64,000 nucleotides of DNA from Gracilariopsis chorda (GCA_003194525.1 NBIV01000143.1:158548-222547); one strand, 5' to 3'. Counted from the first letter of the stretch, positions 30,949 to 41,801 are shown. The notes: a model not told the origin generated them from the sequence alone. Translations and numbers: made by a program.

Positions 30949-31110
30949 ATCCTCAATACTTCCAGAAGGTTTGATAAGAACAAGCACATATTATTGAAGC
31001 CTCATCACGTAAAAGACATGGTGTAATTTGGTGTTCTGAACACAGAACTCATACGGAAGGAAATGCAACCGCTTGATTTGCTTACCAAAGTAATATGCCA
31101 AATGTCTTGG

Positions 31111-31590
31111 ATACGCTACTTTTTCGAAGTGTCTTGCATTCTTTTTTGGTAATAAAATTTGGTAAACTTTCTAATCGTCTAAGTTTTGAGTTTGTTCTTC
31201 TTTGAATTATTTGGGTTGAACAGAACTATTGGACAGGCAGGTGAATCCGTTTATTGCCTTCTTTCTTTAGTCTATTTTGTTTTCTTTAGAACAGGTTCCT
31301 CATTGAAACAAAAGTGCTATACTTTTTCCTTTGCCCGCACATTTTCCGCAGCTGGATTTACTGCGTCGGATTTTGTAACGGTGAACACTATACTTGCTAG
31401 ATTATTAGTTTAGATTGTTTTGAAGCGCAATACATCGCCATGCAGCATCTTAGCAGAGAAAGGTGTGAGATGCTCTGATTTCATTAATGTCTGATTTTTC
31501 ATGCATTTTCTCCAAAAATGACCGCAATAATGATGATTCATGAAGAAATTGGCGATTTGCCCTTCGATATGCGACCCAGAGACTGTCAGC
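31111..31590 (+). other. 3' flank of copia B, T-rich
   Basis: T-rich sequence that may be the decayed 3' LTR of element B. One open frame (31186-31413) is phenylalanine-rich from composition and not a convincing gene. Confidence 0.3.
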
Positions 31591-31599
31591 TACTGTAAT

Positions 31600-32080
31600 A
31601 AAACCAGATCATTGATCTGAAGCATAATCCCGATCCATACGTGATAATCACGATCGGATTGTCTGATTTGGATCAAGTTTGATTGAACTAGCTAAAAGGA
31701 TAGGGTTGAGCTCGTCGTGCCAATGTCCTGGAAGGCACGACCTCCTGGGAGCCGCCAGCGGGCACAGATGCAGACGTGTGCCAGCACAAGTTGTACAACT
31801 AGGCCACGTGTCATATATGTGGTACAAGCGAGGCTTGGCGGTTACATCATGAAAAAACATGAGTTTTCACAGTTTATGCATGAATAATCATGCAAAAAGA
31901 AGAAATGCATAAACGTCATCACATCTCACTGAGATGTGATGACGTCTTTACAGTCTACCAGTGAGACGGGCTGTAATTGCCACACGTTGCTCCGTGTCGT
32001 GTCTTACAAACCACCGCAGGCGGTTCCGCTGCTAGTGTCTATCGGACCGGTGCGCTGACTTCACATGAAGTCAGCGCAAC
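31600..32080. repeat. Cluster of perfect palindromes
   Basis: Dyads include: 31872-31881 with 31905-31914 (GTTTATGCAT, 10 bp); 31913-31928 with 31930-31945 (16 bp, centre of one base); 32052-32063 with 32066-32077 (GCGCTGACTTCA, 12 bp); plus CAGATCATTGATCTG near 31606 and TCATGAAAAAACATGA near 31846. A TATA-like CTATAAGTACTTGTAG follows near 32176. This would fit the U3 of an LTR or a transposon end; no partner copy is in the window. Confidence 0.7.
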
Positions 32081-32552
32081 GGCACGCAAAATTAAAAAAA
32101 ATTGAAATCTGATCCGCATGGCCCCAGATTTCAAAATTTGAACTTGAAACATGGCCAACCGGGTGGTCTTTCAACTATAAGTACTTGTAGAAGACGACCA
32201 CTGAGACATAAGAGCAGCTCAGTGGACTTCAGGTCACATGCGAGCAACAAAACATGAGTTCGAACCTCGCTGGGTTTCATAAAACTCCAAAACTCCTTCG
32301 GGAGCTCGACTAATTCTAAATATATTTACACTCTCAGAACTTTCTGAACACCCACTTAAAGAGCAGAAAGAATACGGTGACATCTGTTCAAGGGGCAGTT
32401 TCGTCATAGAGTTTAAATAATCTAGCAAGTCTAAATAACGCGGATTGAATTAGTATGGGGCTAAAGGTAAAATGAACTTATTGTAAACTTTTGCATTCAA
32501 ACATAGATTTTTAATATAAAAACGAAGGTTGACAAGTTTATGGACATCTTCA
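32081..32552. other. No supported gene
   Basis: Contains the TATA-like stretch noted above, a GAGTTCGAACCTCGC motif at about 32250 and A/T-rich sequence bordering the piggyBac-like gene. No ORF of interest. Confidence 0.35.
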
Positions 32553-33998
32553 TCAGCTTCTGAACTTCATTATACCGTGACACTGTTCAATTTGTTTCAT
32601 AAAGCAATCTCTATTAGTACCAGTGTGACATAAAAACACTTCTTTTTCCTTTCTGATATAGCACCCAGAACATAAAAACTTGGACTTTGTATTACCTTTG
32701 CAGAAATTGCATCGTCCTTGATATAAAGCTTTTGTAATCTTGCCATTCTTGTTTTTTCTCCTTCTATTCGTCTGCATTAAATGCAAGCCAGTGCCTGCAA
32801 ACATTGGCGTCTCATGAACATTTTCCCATTGTTGCTCATCTCTACTCATTAGACCTGTGGTATCCCATGTATTCTCAATTAGTTCATCAGCCAATTGGCA
32901 ATAGAAGTGGTGCGGACTTTTCACGTTTCTGGTTCTATTTGCGGCTTTGTACAACTTCCACGCGTCCACAATACAGATCGATAAAACAGAGCAATTCACT
33001 CGAAATGACCACTCTTTCACTTCAATTTTCTTCTCCAGATTCAGATCATCTTGTCTGCATCTGTTATGGCGATCGACCATTGAACAGTTTTTGTAATACT
33101 CTTCACACACTTCGGGAATTGCGACCTCCAATTCCACTTTCTTAGAAATATTTCCCTCCCGTCTCCAACTTTCTCGAATAATAGGAGAACCAGCATTAAC
33201 CGTGCCAGAGGTTGATACGAAATACCTTCTTTCTCTGTCCATCCAAATTATAGCCATATGTCATTATTGATAATGCTTCCTTTCGATAGCATATATACAA
33301 AATCTCCCCTGTCCGATAGAGTAGTTTCGGAGAGATGTGTCATAGGATATTCACGAGTAGAATTTTTGATGACTCCAGTAAACCTTAAACCTTTCTCCAG
33401 TAATGCTTTCGCGGTACTGACAAACGCAAAAAAGGAATCTGCACATACCAACCTTTCTGATCCAAACCATGGTTGCACTAAGCGAAGTAAGACTGCCGTT
33501 CCATGGGCGTTATCAGAATCAAAAACTTGTTCCGGAATATTTGCACCCATGTTGAGCTCAATGTTCAGCATTATGCCACTTCGTGCACAACATACGGCCT
33601 TCATTTCAAGACCATTTTCTGGCTTTCTATCTAATGCCGTATAGTGTGGAAGCCCAACATCAAACCAATTACCGCCTAATACGCACCATCGTGACATTAC
33701 TTCGTCAACACATAAGGCATGTGATGGCGTGACAAAAGACCGACGATGGTCATTGATTGCCTTCACAAAATCTGCTACGAAAGACCAACGCGCGATTCCC
33801 TGCTCTTCAGTCACACCATTTCCGCTGAAGCATATTGAACTTCTAAGCATTTCAAATATGTTCCGTGACATCGCAAGACCAATATTTGGCTGAGGAATAA
33901 ACTTAGCAAAAGGCTCGAGGCTCCAAAGATCCCGTGTGCTAGAGAACTCAATGCGAGTCATGAGGATAAGAATTCCAAAGAATTTGAGCAATTCTCCC
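32553..33998 (-). pseudogene. piggyBac-like transposase, C-terminal part
   Basis: Two minus-strand ORFs overlap (up to 33998 and 33257 to 32553), with one frameshift near 33250. GELLKFFGILILMTRIEFSS opens the DDE_Tnp_1_7 (piggyBac) core. Catalytic aspartates are likely in LCVDEVMSRW, VCADSFFAFV and MVDRHNRCRQ. The C-terminal cysteine-rich zinc domain is present (CNFCKGNTKSKFLCSGC then CHTGTNRDCF). Its N-terminal part is 11 kb away at 45158-45917, because gypsy element 2 inserted here. A domesticated or once-active DNA transposase is possible; it is dead in its present form. Confidence 0.82.
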
Positions 33999-34734
33999 TG
34001 TGGTACTCCACTAATGCCTGTAAGGGCCTCGGTAGCGGGGTGGAAAGCCACAAACGAACCACGAATGTGGGTGTTGCCTTGCGGGCTACGGGGCTAGAAG
34101 ATCAGTGCCAAGGTGGGAGCACCAGCAGTACGAATGTCACGTGTGTGAACAGCGTATCCGAGAGCGGAGACTCAGCGTAGCCAAAAGATAAGAGTATCAG
34201 ACGGTCCTGTGGCAAACACAACAATATCAATAAACAAAAGAGCAAAACGAGAACAGTCAGCTGTAAAACACGTGAGGATATCCTCGGAACAAAGAGCTAT
34301 AGCTAAGAAACGATTAAGTACTGATACTATATGTGCCTCTGTGTCGTAAACGACTTAGGATTCCTGACGGTCTGACCAAAGGGTCAGGAGCTGAGGGTGT
34401 TGGTTGGCCTTCGCCTCCTTCACCTGGGCAGGTCGCCCTTTACTAGGCTGCGAAGCCAATCAATAGTCTGACAGTAGTGTCTAAATGTGTGGCTCTCCAC
34501 TAACTATAATAATAAAATATAAGAAAATAATTAATTAATTAGTGGCGGCCCACTACAGTACCATGCACAGCAGTGCAGTGCCAGATTACCATCCATGGTT
34601 CACATTCCTCCATAAAGGGGTTACATTCATAGTCCTTGCTGGGCAGCCATGTACTGTAGCACCATACTATGAATGTCGTCCTCGACTCAGCTCACGATCC
34701 GGCATACCGATACCATTGCATTCCAAATGCTACA
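33999..34734 (-). repeat. 3' LTR of gypsy element 2
   Basis: 736 bp, TG to CA on either strand. On the minus strand it follows a polypurine tract (complement of 34735-34745). Confidence 0.92.
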
Positions 34735-34745
34735 TATCCCCCCCG
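34735..34745 (-). other. Polypurine tract of gypsy element 2
   Basis: The minus strand reads CGGGGGGGATA immediately before the 3' LTR, the usual primer for plus-strand synthesis. Confidence 0.75.
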
Positions 34746-34882
34746 TTAAGCGCGGAGCACCGCGACGCAAGAGTGCATAAATACGCGGTCTGTCCTCCGA
34801 TCTTCCGGTTTCCTTTCCTTCACAACGAAGATCACGAACCAAGCAAGCTTCAGACTCTGACGAACAGTGCCTTCTTTGTTCA

Positions 34883-36566
34883 ATGAATCCGAATAATCCG
34901 TTCTATACATCGCAGTCGAACGACGACATGCAGATCCCGACGTCGGGGTTCAATCCTCTCGCAGTGGCACCTGCTTTCTCGAAAAAGCCTCTGCCTCAAG
35001 GGCATCAACCTTACGCTCCAGCGTACCTCTCTTCGACTGCGCGATTCAATCAGCCGTCTGCGGCGAGCGTACAGAACTTTCCGCACTATGCCGATCTGGT
35101 CTATAAGAATCCTCAGCAGCATACTGCACTCTTCGCCCAAGCTCCTTGGTTCTACCCCGCGGCGGTCCGCAATGAAGGTATGATCAATCAGTACGTCGTG
35201 GCGGGGCGCCTTCCCGATGATCTTCCGCTGTACGCGGTTTAGGCCGAGGATTGGCTTACGCACGATATCGCGACGTCGTGGTGAGACCATGGTTCAGGCT
35301 CGTACGAGGTTCACTCGGTTTGTATATCAGCAGATGCGCCGCACAATCAGTACCGTACCTCTAGGTGAGGATTGAAACATGGATACATGGGCAGCCCGTA
35401 CCAACGGCGAAGCGTACTCGTACCTCGAGAACCTTGCAAACTTGGACGTTCTCCAATGAAGGTCTCGCACGACCGTGGACAACGCAGCTCTCTGCTTCGA
35501 TCAACCCTTGTTGCGCGCCGAATTCCGGTTTCTTCGAAAACGGGATGTTCCGTTCTGGGAGTTCCCTCGACGGGAGAGGAGAAGGAAATCACGTCTCGGG
35601 TATCTGGTGCCATATAAAATGATTGAGATTGACAGCATTCGCCGATTTGCGCGGAACGGACGCTACGTTCCCATTCCAGCCCACTGGAACACTATCAAGA
35701 GTCCTCGTGGTTGCCCGACGGAGTTACATCCAGTACTCACCTACTATGGCTCCGAGCTAGCAAAAAGTCCGTATTCCGGATACTGGGTCGTGGCCTACAC
35801 GGAATTCATCGCCAAGACGGCGTGTTACATCCTGTGAGATGTATACTACACATATCGATTATGGTACATGACGCCGGTAGCACGGCAGCTAGGGAGATCA
35901 CTCGATATGTCCCTTGTGTTGGGTTCAAGTGCCAACCAGGCCGACTTTCACCATCTTCTAGATGTTATGGACCAAGTTAACTGGGATCTAGTTCCGAATG
36001 AACATCGCGCTCGTGGCAGCTTGGCCTTGAGTGCCGACCATTCTCCTGGACGGAACAGTAACCAAGGTGGCGATTTCATCTGGTATGACCCCTGGACTCG
36101 TGAACATGTCACAACTGAAGCAGCTAAACATCTGCGCCAAAACCGTCGGGCGATGCAGACGACTCAGACTGTTAGCTATGTGTTTGAGCCGCAACTGGCA
36201 AAATCCGATGCATTCGATGACGAGGAAGGGTACGACGATCCCGTGATTGACGAAATGGACGACAGTGAATACGTCGATCTCGACAATATAGAGGGACCGA
36301 TGCCGGTGGAACAAGAGAACGTGCAGCAAGCACAAGTTACTCCAGCTCCTGCTGTTGGGTCGGTTTCACAATAGAATCCTGAAGAGCAGGCTCCTGCAAA
36401 CGAGACGGCGCAGCAGCAACCGACAAGCAGTGGAGGGAATAACCTCGACAACTTGAGGAATTTCCTCATTGAAACGGGGCTCCCTCCTATGCCCGTACAG
36501 GGTCAAAATCGTGCTGGGTTGATGCAGCTTCTCCGAAATCATATGAAAATGAGCCCTTATGGTTAA
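34883..36566 (+). pseudogene. Antisense accessory ORF of gypsy element 2
   Basis: A coding frame runs opposite to pol between the 3' LTR and the end of pol. It starts at ATG 34883 (MNPNNPFYTSQSNDDMQIPT). Near 35235 it shifts frame, then stays in one frame to the TAA at 36564, broken by TGA at 35373, 35457 and 35835 and TAG at 36372. The total is about 560 residues: a Pro/Gln-rich N-terminus, a basic central part (RRERRRKSRLGYLVPY), aromatic segments (YWVVAYTEFIAKTACYI; DFIWYDPWTREHV), an acidic stretch (DDEEGYDDPVIDEMDDSEYV) and a short helical C-terminus. A homologue lies in the same place in element 1. No known family; an env-like, regulatory or acquired gene is possible. Confidence 0.75.
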
Positions 36567-36809
36567 ATAGGTACCTAGATTGACCATCAACCGATTATCG
36601 GTATGAATCCAAGTAAGCTTGAAACCTATATCCCTCATACTTCTTTTTCCATGCGAACCATTCGCTTTTGTCTTCTTGTCTTCAAGTCTTCAGTTCTTCG
36701 TAGCTTCCTACTTCATCTTCGTATGTCTTCATAACTCTTCTACTTCATCTTCTGATGCATCTGTTTCATGAGTCCATGCAAGGACGCAGTACACTGCAGA
36801 CGGTAGGGG
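36567..36809. other. Pyrimidine-rich spacer between the antisense ORF and pol
   Basis: The plus strand is rich in CTTC/TCTTC repeats (GAAGA on the element's sense strand), as in element 1. The two genes converge here. Confidence 0.55.
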
Positions 36810-39275
36810 TTATCCGACCATCGCAGAATTGATATCCTCTTGAACAGCCAGTCCGTAACGCTTGCAATAGCGAAGTATATGCGACCTAGGCAGATTTTCT
36901 ATGGGTTCCCATGTGTCAGACTCAGGCGGATACCCGTACCATCTGGTCCTGTACCGTAAGCGGTGATCTTCATCATCAGTATAATGATCGGCGATGTCTT
37001 CCATCACATATTCTTGCGTCTTCGCAGTTGAGTCGTTACTGCGTACAGTATCCCTGTGACTGGATGTTTCCTTAGGAACATCTCGCGAGAACGCGTCGAT
37101 TTGCGTTGTTAAACGACTTAAATTTCCCCTCGGTGGGTGTCCCTCTACTGAAGGGTGACGCAGAGCGATTCCTCCACCAGTGTGGTATCTCACTGCTAGT
37201 CTCCTAGGGTCCGGTGCCTTTGATGGCTTAGCAACAACAACATTTCCGTTCGGTTGATCCGATGTTTCTTGTGTACTGTCGCCACTAACAGTCTTTAGCT
37301 GTTTGAGGCTTTTCGAAGAGGTTGGCCTCTTGTCCGGGCTTACAATAGCCGGTAGGGTTGGGGTGATCCCCTTCTTGGTGGCTGCACCAACAGACACAGA
37401 ATCTGCCGACACAGTTTTCTTCTCGCTATGTGGCCCTTCCACAATAGCTTCGCTCACTGTAGCGTCACTAAATGATGAAAATCCATCTTCTCTCTTCTCC
37501 GATTCCAGGATATCTACACTGATCACAGTACCCTCCTCCGGTTGACGAACGTCAACGTTTGGCGAGGAATCATTCACGTTGCGTTCATCTTCTTTAGCCG
37601 GCAGTGGCTCTTCACGAACGGTCGTGTCCTTTCCGCTACGGGCGGCGTTTTCGGTTATCCGACCGTCATATGACACGCTCACGTCGCGCGGAGTGCTACT
37701 GGTAGGTGTAGCGCTCTCCACGGGGGTCGCCCCAACGTCGGCGATGTCGCCAGGCATCGCGCCGTGGTCCGACTCACTAAATTCCGGTGACACGGAGCCG
37801 TGTCCCAAATTTGGAATGCCAAGTGGCACTCGTGTGTGCACTGAGTAACCGATTGGCGGTACATCTAATATTTCCGACTTTGGGAGAGGTTGCGCGGGCA
37901 ACAGCTCACCCGTGTCCACACGCGTGGTATCTGCACTGGCAGGGGCATTCGGTGCGTTCACCAGAGGCTCTTGAACAGGTGCATTCACCACTCTATCGCG
38001 CAAAACATGCTCCACTTCAATTCCTCGTTTGATGAAAACGGTGTCTTCTTTGAATTCAACAACTTCGTGCGGCCCTGTCGCAATCGGGGCTAGCTTGTGA
38101 CGGCGTCGTCTTCCTTTCTTTTCTTCGGGCACCTTCCCGTCAGTTCTCTCCAATCTCACGAAGACGTGTCCTCCAACCTGCAAATCCGGTATGGCCGGTC
38201 TGGTCGTCGCATCGTAGTTGCGTTTAAACCATTCCTGGACCTTTCCCATTTGCTTAGCGCCCTGCATAGCGCGTGCGCGCAGCTCGTTCCTCCATTGTAG
38301 GTGAAACTGAGCCGGGGTCGGCATGTCTTCTTCGCCATCGTCCTGTGAGCTAACCTCGAGTCGTAGAGCCGGTGGTCGGCGTGACAGTACCAGCTCAAAC
38401 GGAGCAAACTTCGTCGTCGAATGCACCTGTGTATTGTACGCGTAACAGAGAGTATCCGTGTACAGATCCCAATCCTTCGGGTGGTCAGAAATGTAGTGCC
38501 GGAGAGCAGCTAGCAGAGTACGATTGTATCGTTCTACCTGACCGTTACACTGCGGATGATATGTCGTGGTAAACACGTTCTTAACACCCAGTATCCTGCA
38601 TACATCCTGAAAGAAGCGAGCAACAAATTGCTTTCCGTTATCTGAGAGCAGATTATCCGGGGGTCCGTAGTAGTAAACCCAATGGTGGATAAAAGCTCGT
38701 GCTATCATGGGAGCGGCAATCCGTTTAAGCGGAACAGTTTTCACCAGCTTCGAGAAGCGATCGGTAAATACCAAGAGGTATCTGTTTCCTCGCTTAGAGC
38801 GAATTAATTCCCCAAGTATATCTATGCTCACATACTCCAAAGGCACCTTCGCCGGAAATAGCTTCAGCGGCTTCTTCTTTTTCCACAGTTTCACTCTGTT
38901 CCTAGCGCACGTTGCGCACAACTTAGCCGTAGCGTGGCAGTCCATCTCCAATGATGGCAAATAGAAGTCTCTTCTTAGGCTTAGATAAAGCTTCGTACCC
39001 CCTGGGTGAGCAGATAGCTGAGAATAATGGGCAAGATGCAGTATCCTGCTCTTGAGAGAGTGTGGTATTACAATATGAACATAGGCTTCGACAGTTCGAA
39101 CAAATATTCCACGATCATCGAGACGAAAAGGTAGCACCTCCCCCCCGTTAAGACGTGAGCTGATTGCCGCACAAGAAGCGTCAGTGAACTGTTCGCGGAG
39201 TAGCTCCTCGAGTGTAATTCGTTCGAGCTGCCGATCAGCATCAGTATCCGTTGTCTGTGCTATCAGTATATCCAT
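36810..39275 (-). CDS. Integrase with C-terminal chromodomain, gypsy element 2
   Basis: Open for 821 residues, preceded by an in-frame TAA at 39279-39281. The N-terminal zinc domain has HLAHYSQLSAH followed by CHATAKLCATCARNRVK (HHCC). The catalytic core has the first D in YVSIDILGELIRS, the second in LLSDNGKQFVARFF, and the E in YHPQCNGQVERYNRTLL. A GPY-like module follows (KLAPIATGPHEVVEF), then a long low-complexity linker of about 300 residues, then a chromodomain at the C-terminus (VMEDIADHYTDDEDHRLRYR, WYGYPPESDTWEPIENLPRS). All three catalytic residues are present. This architecture places it among chromovirus-type Ty3/gypsy elements. Confidence 0.93.
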   Translation of the reverse strand: MDILIAQTTDTDADRQLERITLEELLREQFTDASCAAISSRLNGGEVLPFRLDDRGIFVRTVEAYVHIVIPHSLKSRILHLAHYSQLSAHPGGTKLYLSLRRDFYLPSLEMDCHATAKLCATCARNRVKLWKKKKPLKLFPAKVPLEYVSIDILGELIRSKRGNRYLLVFTDRFSKLVKTVPLKRIAAPMIARAFIHHWVYYYGPPDNLLSDNGKQFVARFFQDVCRILGVKNVFTTTYHPQCNGQVERYNRTLLAALRHYISDHPKDWDLYTDTLCYAYNTQVHSTTKFAPFELVLSRRPPALRLEVSSQDDGEEDMPTPAQFHLQWRNELRARAMQGAKQMGKVQEWFKRNYDATTRPAIPDLQVGGHVFVRLERTDGKVPEEKKGRRRRHKLAPIATGPHEVVEFKEDTVFIKRGIEVEHVLRDRVVNAPVQEPLVNAPNAPASADTTRVDTGELLPAQPLPKSEILDVPPIGYSVHTRVPLGIPNLGHGSVSPEFSESDHGAMPGDIADVGATPVESATPTSSTPRDVSVSYDGRITENAARSGKDTTVREEPLPAKEDERNVNDSSPNVDVRQPEEGTVISVDILESEKREDGFSSFSDATVSEAIVEGPHSEKKTVSADSVSVGAATKKGITPTLPAIVSPDKRPTSSKSLKQLKTVSGDSTQETSDQPNGNVVVAKPSKAPDPRRLAVRYHTGGGIALRHPSVEGHPPRGNLSRLTTQIDAFSRDVPKETSSHRDTVRSNDSTAKTQEYVMEDIADHYTDDEDHRLRYRTRWYGYPPESDTWEPIENLPRSHILRYCKRYGLAVQEDINSAMVG

Positions 39276-39278
39276 GAC

Positions 39279-40913
39279 TTAATCGTCTTCGTCCCATGTT
39301 TCCACTTCTATCTCTGGAGATACCAGCTCTTCCATTGTAAGACAAGGGATGTCATCATCAATTTCCAATTGGGTTTCGCCCAGAGTTTCGAGCCGCGAAA
39401 GTGCGTCAGCGTGGACATTACAGGTCCCTTTCTTGTATTTGACTGCGAAGTCAAGTTCAGAAAGACGTAGCCGCCAGCGCATTAAGCGTCCTGAAGGGTC
39501 AGAAATTGACGTAAGCCATATTGAGCAAGAATGATCCGTGTTGATGTTGAAGTTTACTCCCTGTAGGTAAAGCCTAAGGGTCGTAAGAGCCCATACTACA
39601 GCTAAACATTCCTTTTCGGAAACGGAGTAGTTCTTCTCTGCCTGATGCAGTGAACGAGACCAATATCTAATAGGATAACGCTTACCGTATTCGTGCGTTT
39701 GAAAAAGAGCACACCCTACTTGTTAATCACTAGAATCCGTGTCGACGGAAAAGGGTAGATCCGGTTTCGGAAATCGTAGCACTGGGGCTGAGGTCAGCAT
39801 CTGCTTCAGTGTTTTGAAAGCGTCCATTTCGGCTTCCCCGAATTCCTTCAACTGTGAGGGTTCACCTTTCTTCAATAAATCGTTCAAATGCGCAGCAACA
39901 TGCGAGTAGCGTGGAACAAATCTCCTGTAGACATTACAGAGCCCTAAGAAGGCACGTAGTTGCGTCTGTGTCCGCGGCGGTTTTGCTTCACGTATTGCAG
40001 CGGTCTTCGTCTCCTCGATTTCCAAAGTTCCCGGTTTGATCCGGTGTGCAAGGTACTTTACCTGCTTCGTGAACCATTCACACTTCTTAATATTCAATGA
40101 GATTCCCGCATCATCCAATTGCTTGAGGATTGCCTCGACATCATAGAAATGGTCTTCCATGTTTCGAATATAGACAATGATGTCATCCAAATAGACTAAA
40201 CAAGTCTTCCACTTATACTGTGAGAGTATGATATTGATTGCGCGCTGAAACGTCGCCGGAGCATTGGTTAAACCAAAAGGCATTCGCTTAAAGCGATATA
40301 ATCCTGCGTGACAAACAAAAGCGGTCTTGCTGCGGTCTTTTGGTGCCACGAACACTTGCCAATAACCCCAATTTGCGTCAAGCGTAGTAAAAACTTTGGC
40401 TTCTCCAAGGCTGTCGATGCATTCATCCATGCGCCGCAATGGATAGGTATTCTTCACTGTTACTGCGTTCAGTTTTATGTAGTCAACGCAAAAGCGTAAC
40501 GATCCATCTGCTTTCAGAACTAACACCACGGGTGAGGCCCATGCTGATTTAGCTGGCTCAATAATTCCTTTCTCCAGCATGGAGTCAACATGTTCCTGTT
40601 CGATTTGTCGAGCTCGTGGCCCTGCCCGATACGGTATTTGGGCGATGGGTCTAGTGCCCGGCAGCACGTCGATGTGATGCTCGGTAGCAGCGATCTGGCC
40701 AAGGTGGCCATTCCACATATTTGAAAACTTCTGCAGTAGCCTGCGTAATTTCTCGCGATACTCCTCAGGAACGTGTTCCATCTTCACGCCCTCGAAAGCT
40801 TCTTCAGTTTCCTCCTCGGAAACCTTCTCCTTCTTCACGTTGTTCGTCGCTGTTTGTGCCGGTGCCGGTTGCGAGTCACTCTCATGTGAAATTCCCAAGA
40901 CGTCTGCCGTCAT
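39279..40913 (-). pseudogene. Reverse transcriptase and RNase H, gypsy element 2
   Basis: One frame with a single internal TAA (39723-39725). RT motifs: WASPVVLVLKADGSLRFCVD, YPLRRMDECIDSLGEAKVFT, AFVCHAGLYRFKRMPFGLTN and the polymerase box CLVYLDDIIVYI. The TAA falls inside the first RNase H motif (PFSVDTDSSD, stop, QVGCALFQ). RNase H continues to CNVHADALSRLETL and ends at 39279. The first ATG of the RT ORF (40913) follows the protease stop in the same frame. Without readthrough the product would lack RNase H and integrase. Confidence 0.9.
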
Positions 40914-40943
40914 AACATGAGTAGGTATGACTACCGAAGGGTG

Positions 40944-41801
40944 TCACAGAGCGGTCCCAAGCACCTGATTCTTGTGCAATCTGCACTCATTGACTCCGGT
41001 GTTGCTCACCAGGATTTTGAATGGCCTATTGGGCTCCACTTGGGCAATGCCGTTAGCGACCAATATTCTATGGGTATGATAAAGTGCCGAGTTCGGCTTA
41101 ATGAAAACAAGTCCATGCTTCGCAGTCGTAAATGTTGTCCAAGCCTGATGTTGGGGAGGCACCACAGTCATCTGAGACACACGAATACGTGGTGAAGTCC
41201 TGCCCTTCGGGGCTTCGTATTCCTGCGAAGGCGGTAATGGAGCAGCTGCGTTTGAACGCTTCAATGGCCTCCGTACTATCGGTACAGTGGACCCGTCGTC
41301 CAACTCAACTTCCCAATTCTTCGGACGAATTGCTTCGACAAGCCTGTCACAATAATCACAACCCAGCACAACTGGTGCAGCTAACGTGGTACAAACGATA
41401 AACGGCAACATGACAACATGATTTCCAAGTTGAACGACAAGTTTTATCGTTCCAAGAGACTTGATGGGTCTCTTGTTGGCATCCCGGATATCCGGTAAGC
41501 ATGCCTCCTGGATTCGAGCTCGCTCGTCAGACTGTAGTTCAGACAATCTGATGAAATTTGGCCCAGCGCCAGTGTCGAGAACTGCGAGCCTGCGTGACAG
41601 GAGAGAATTTGACGAGCCGATGTCGGCATAGAACTTATAATTCCTGCGGGCCATGATCATGACGTAGTCCGTTCGTCTTCCTGGGCACACATACCGTCTC
41701 CATGGGCGTTTCAAAGCGCAGTGGAGCTGCACTCGTTTTCCGACATTCGAAGATCTCTCTGATCTCAGAAGCTTCGGTTTAAAATCCCGGGAGCGGGGCA
41801 A
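40944..41801 (-). CDS. Aspartic protease region, gypsy element 2
   Basis: 285 residues, same frame as RT, separated from it by a TGA (40944-40946). The catalytic motif LAVLDTGAGPNFIRLSEL is intact, followed by a flap region (IKLVVQLGNHVVMLPFIVC) and CDYCDRLVEAIRPKNWEVEL. The upstream part is basic. The C-terminal half (about 150 residues) precedes RT and is conserved in element 1. Gag ends 63 bp upstream in another frame, so a frameshift is needed for a Gag-Pol fusion, or the frame has been broken. Confidence 0.85.
   Translation of the reverse strand: MPRSRDFKPKLLRSERSSNVGKRVQLHCALKRPWRRYVCPGRRTDYVMIMARRNYKFYADIGSSNSLLSRRLAVLDTGAGPNFIRLSELQSDERARIQEACLPDIRDANKRPIKSLGTIKLVVQLGNHVVMLPFIVCTTLAAPVVLGCDYCDRLVEAIRPKNWEVELDDGSTVPIVRRPLKRSNAAAPLPPSQEYEAPKGRTSPRIRVSQMTVVPPQHQAWTTFTTAKHGLVFIKPNSALYHTHRILVANGIAQVEPNRPFKILVSNTGVNECRLHKNQVLGTAL

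Larger units (their letters stand above)
22640..31110 (+). mobile_element. Highly degraded Ty1/copia retrotransposon (element B), split by element A
   Basis: Copia domains appear in order but in ruined frames: protease (about 22700-22960), pre-integrase (about 23130-23200), the end of the integrase core (about 29010-29090), RT (about 29810-30300) and RNase H (30724-30948). The gap in the integrase, 23400-28900, is filled by copia element A, so A inserted into B. LTRs of B were not identified. Confidence 0.6.

Noticed and set aside
31186-31413. Phenylalanine-rich ORF resembling a membrane peptide
   Set aside because: T-rich DNA after a decayed copia element gives such translations by chance.
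39723-39725. Programmed stop readthrough between RT and RNase H
   Set aside because: The stop lies inside the first RNase H motif, and other stops fall in unrelated places; element 1 has a sense codon (Asn) here.
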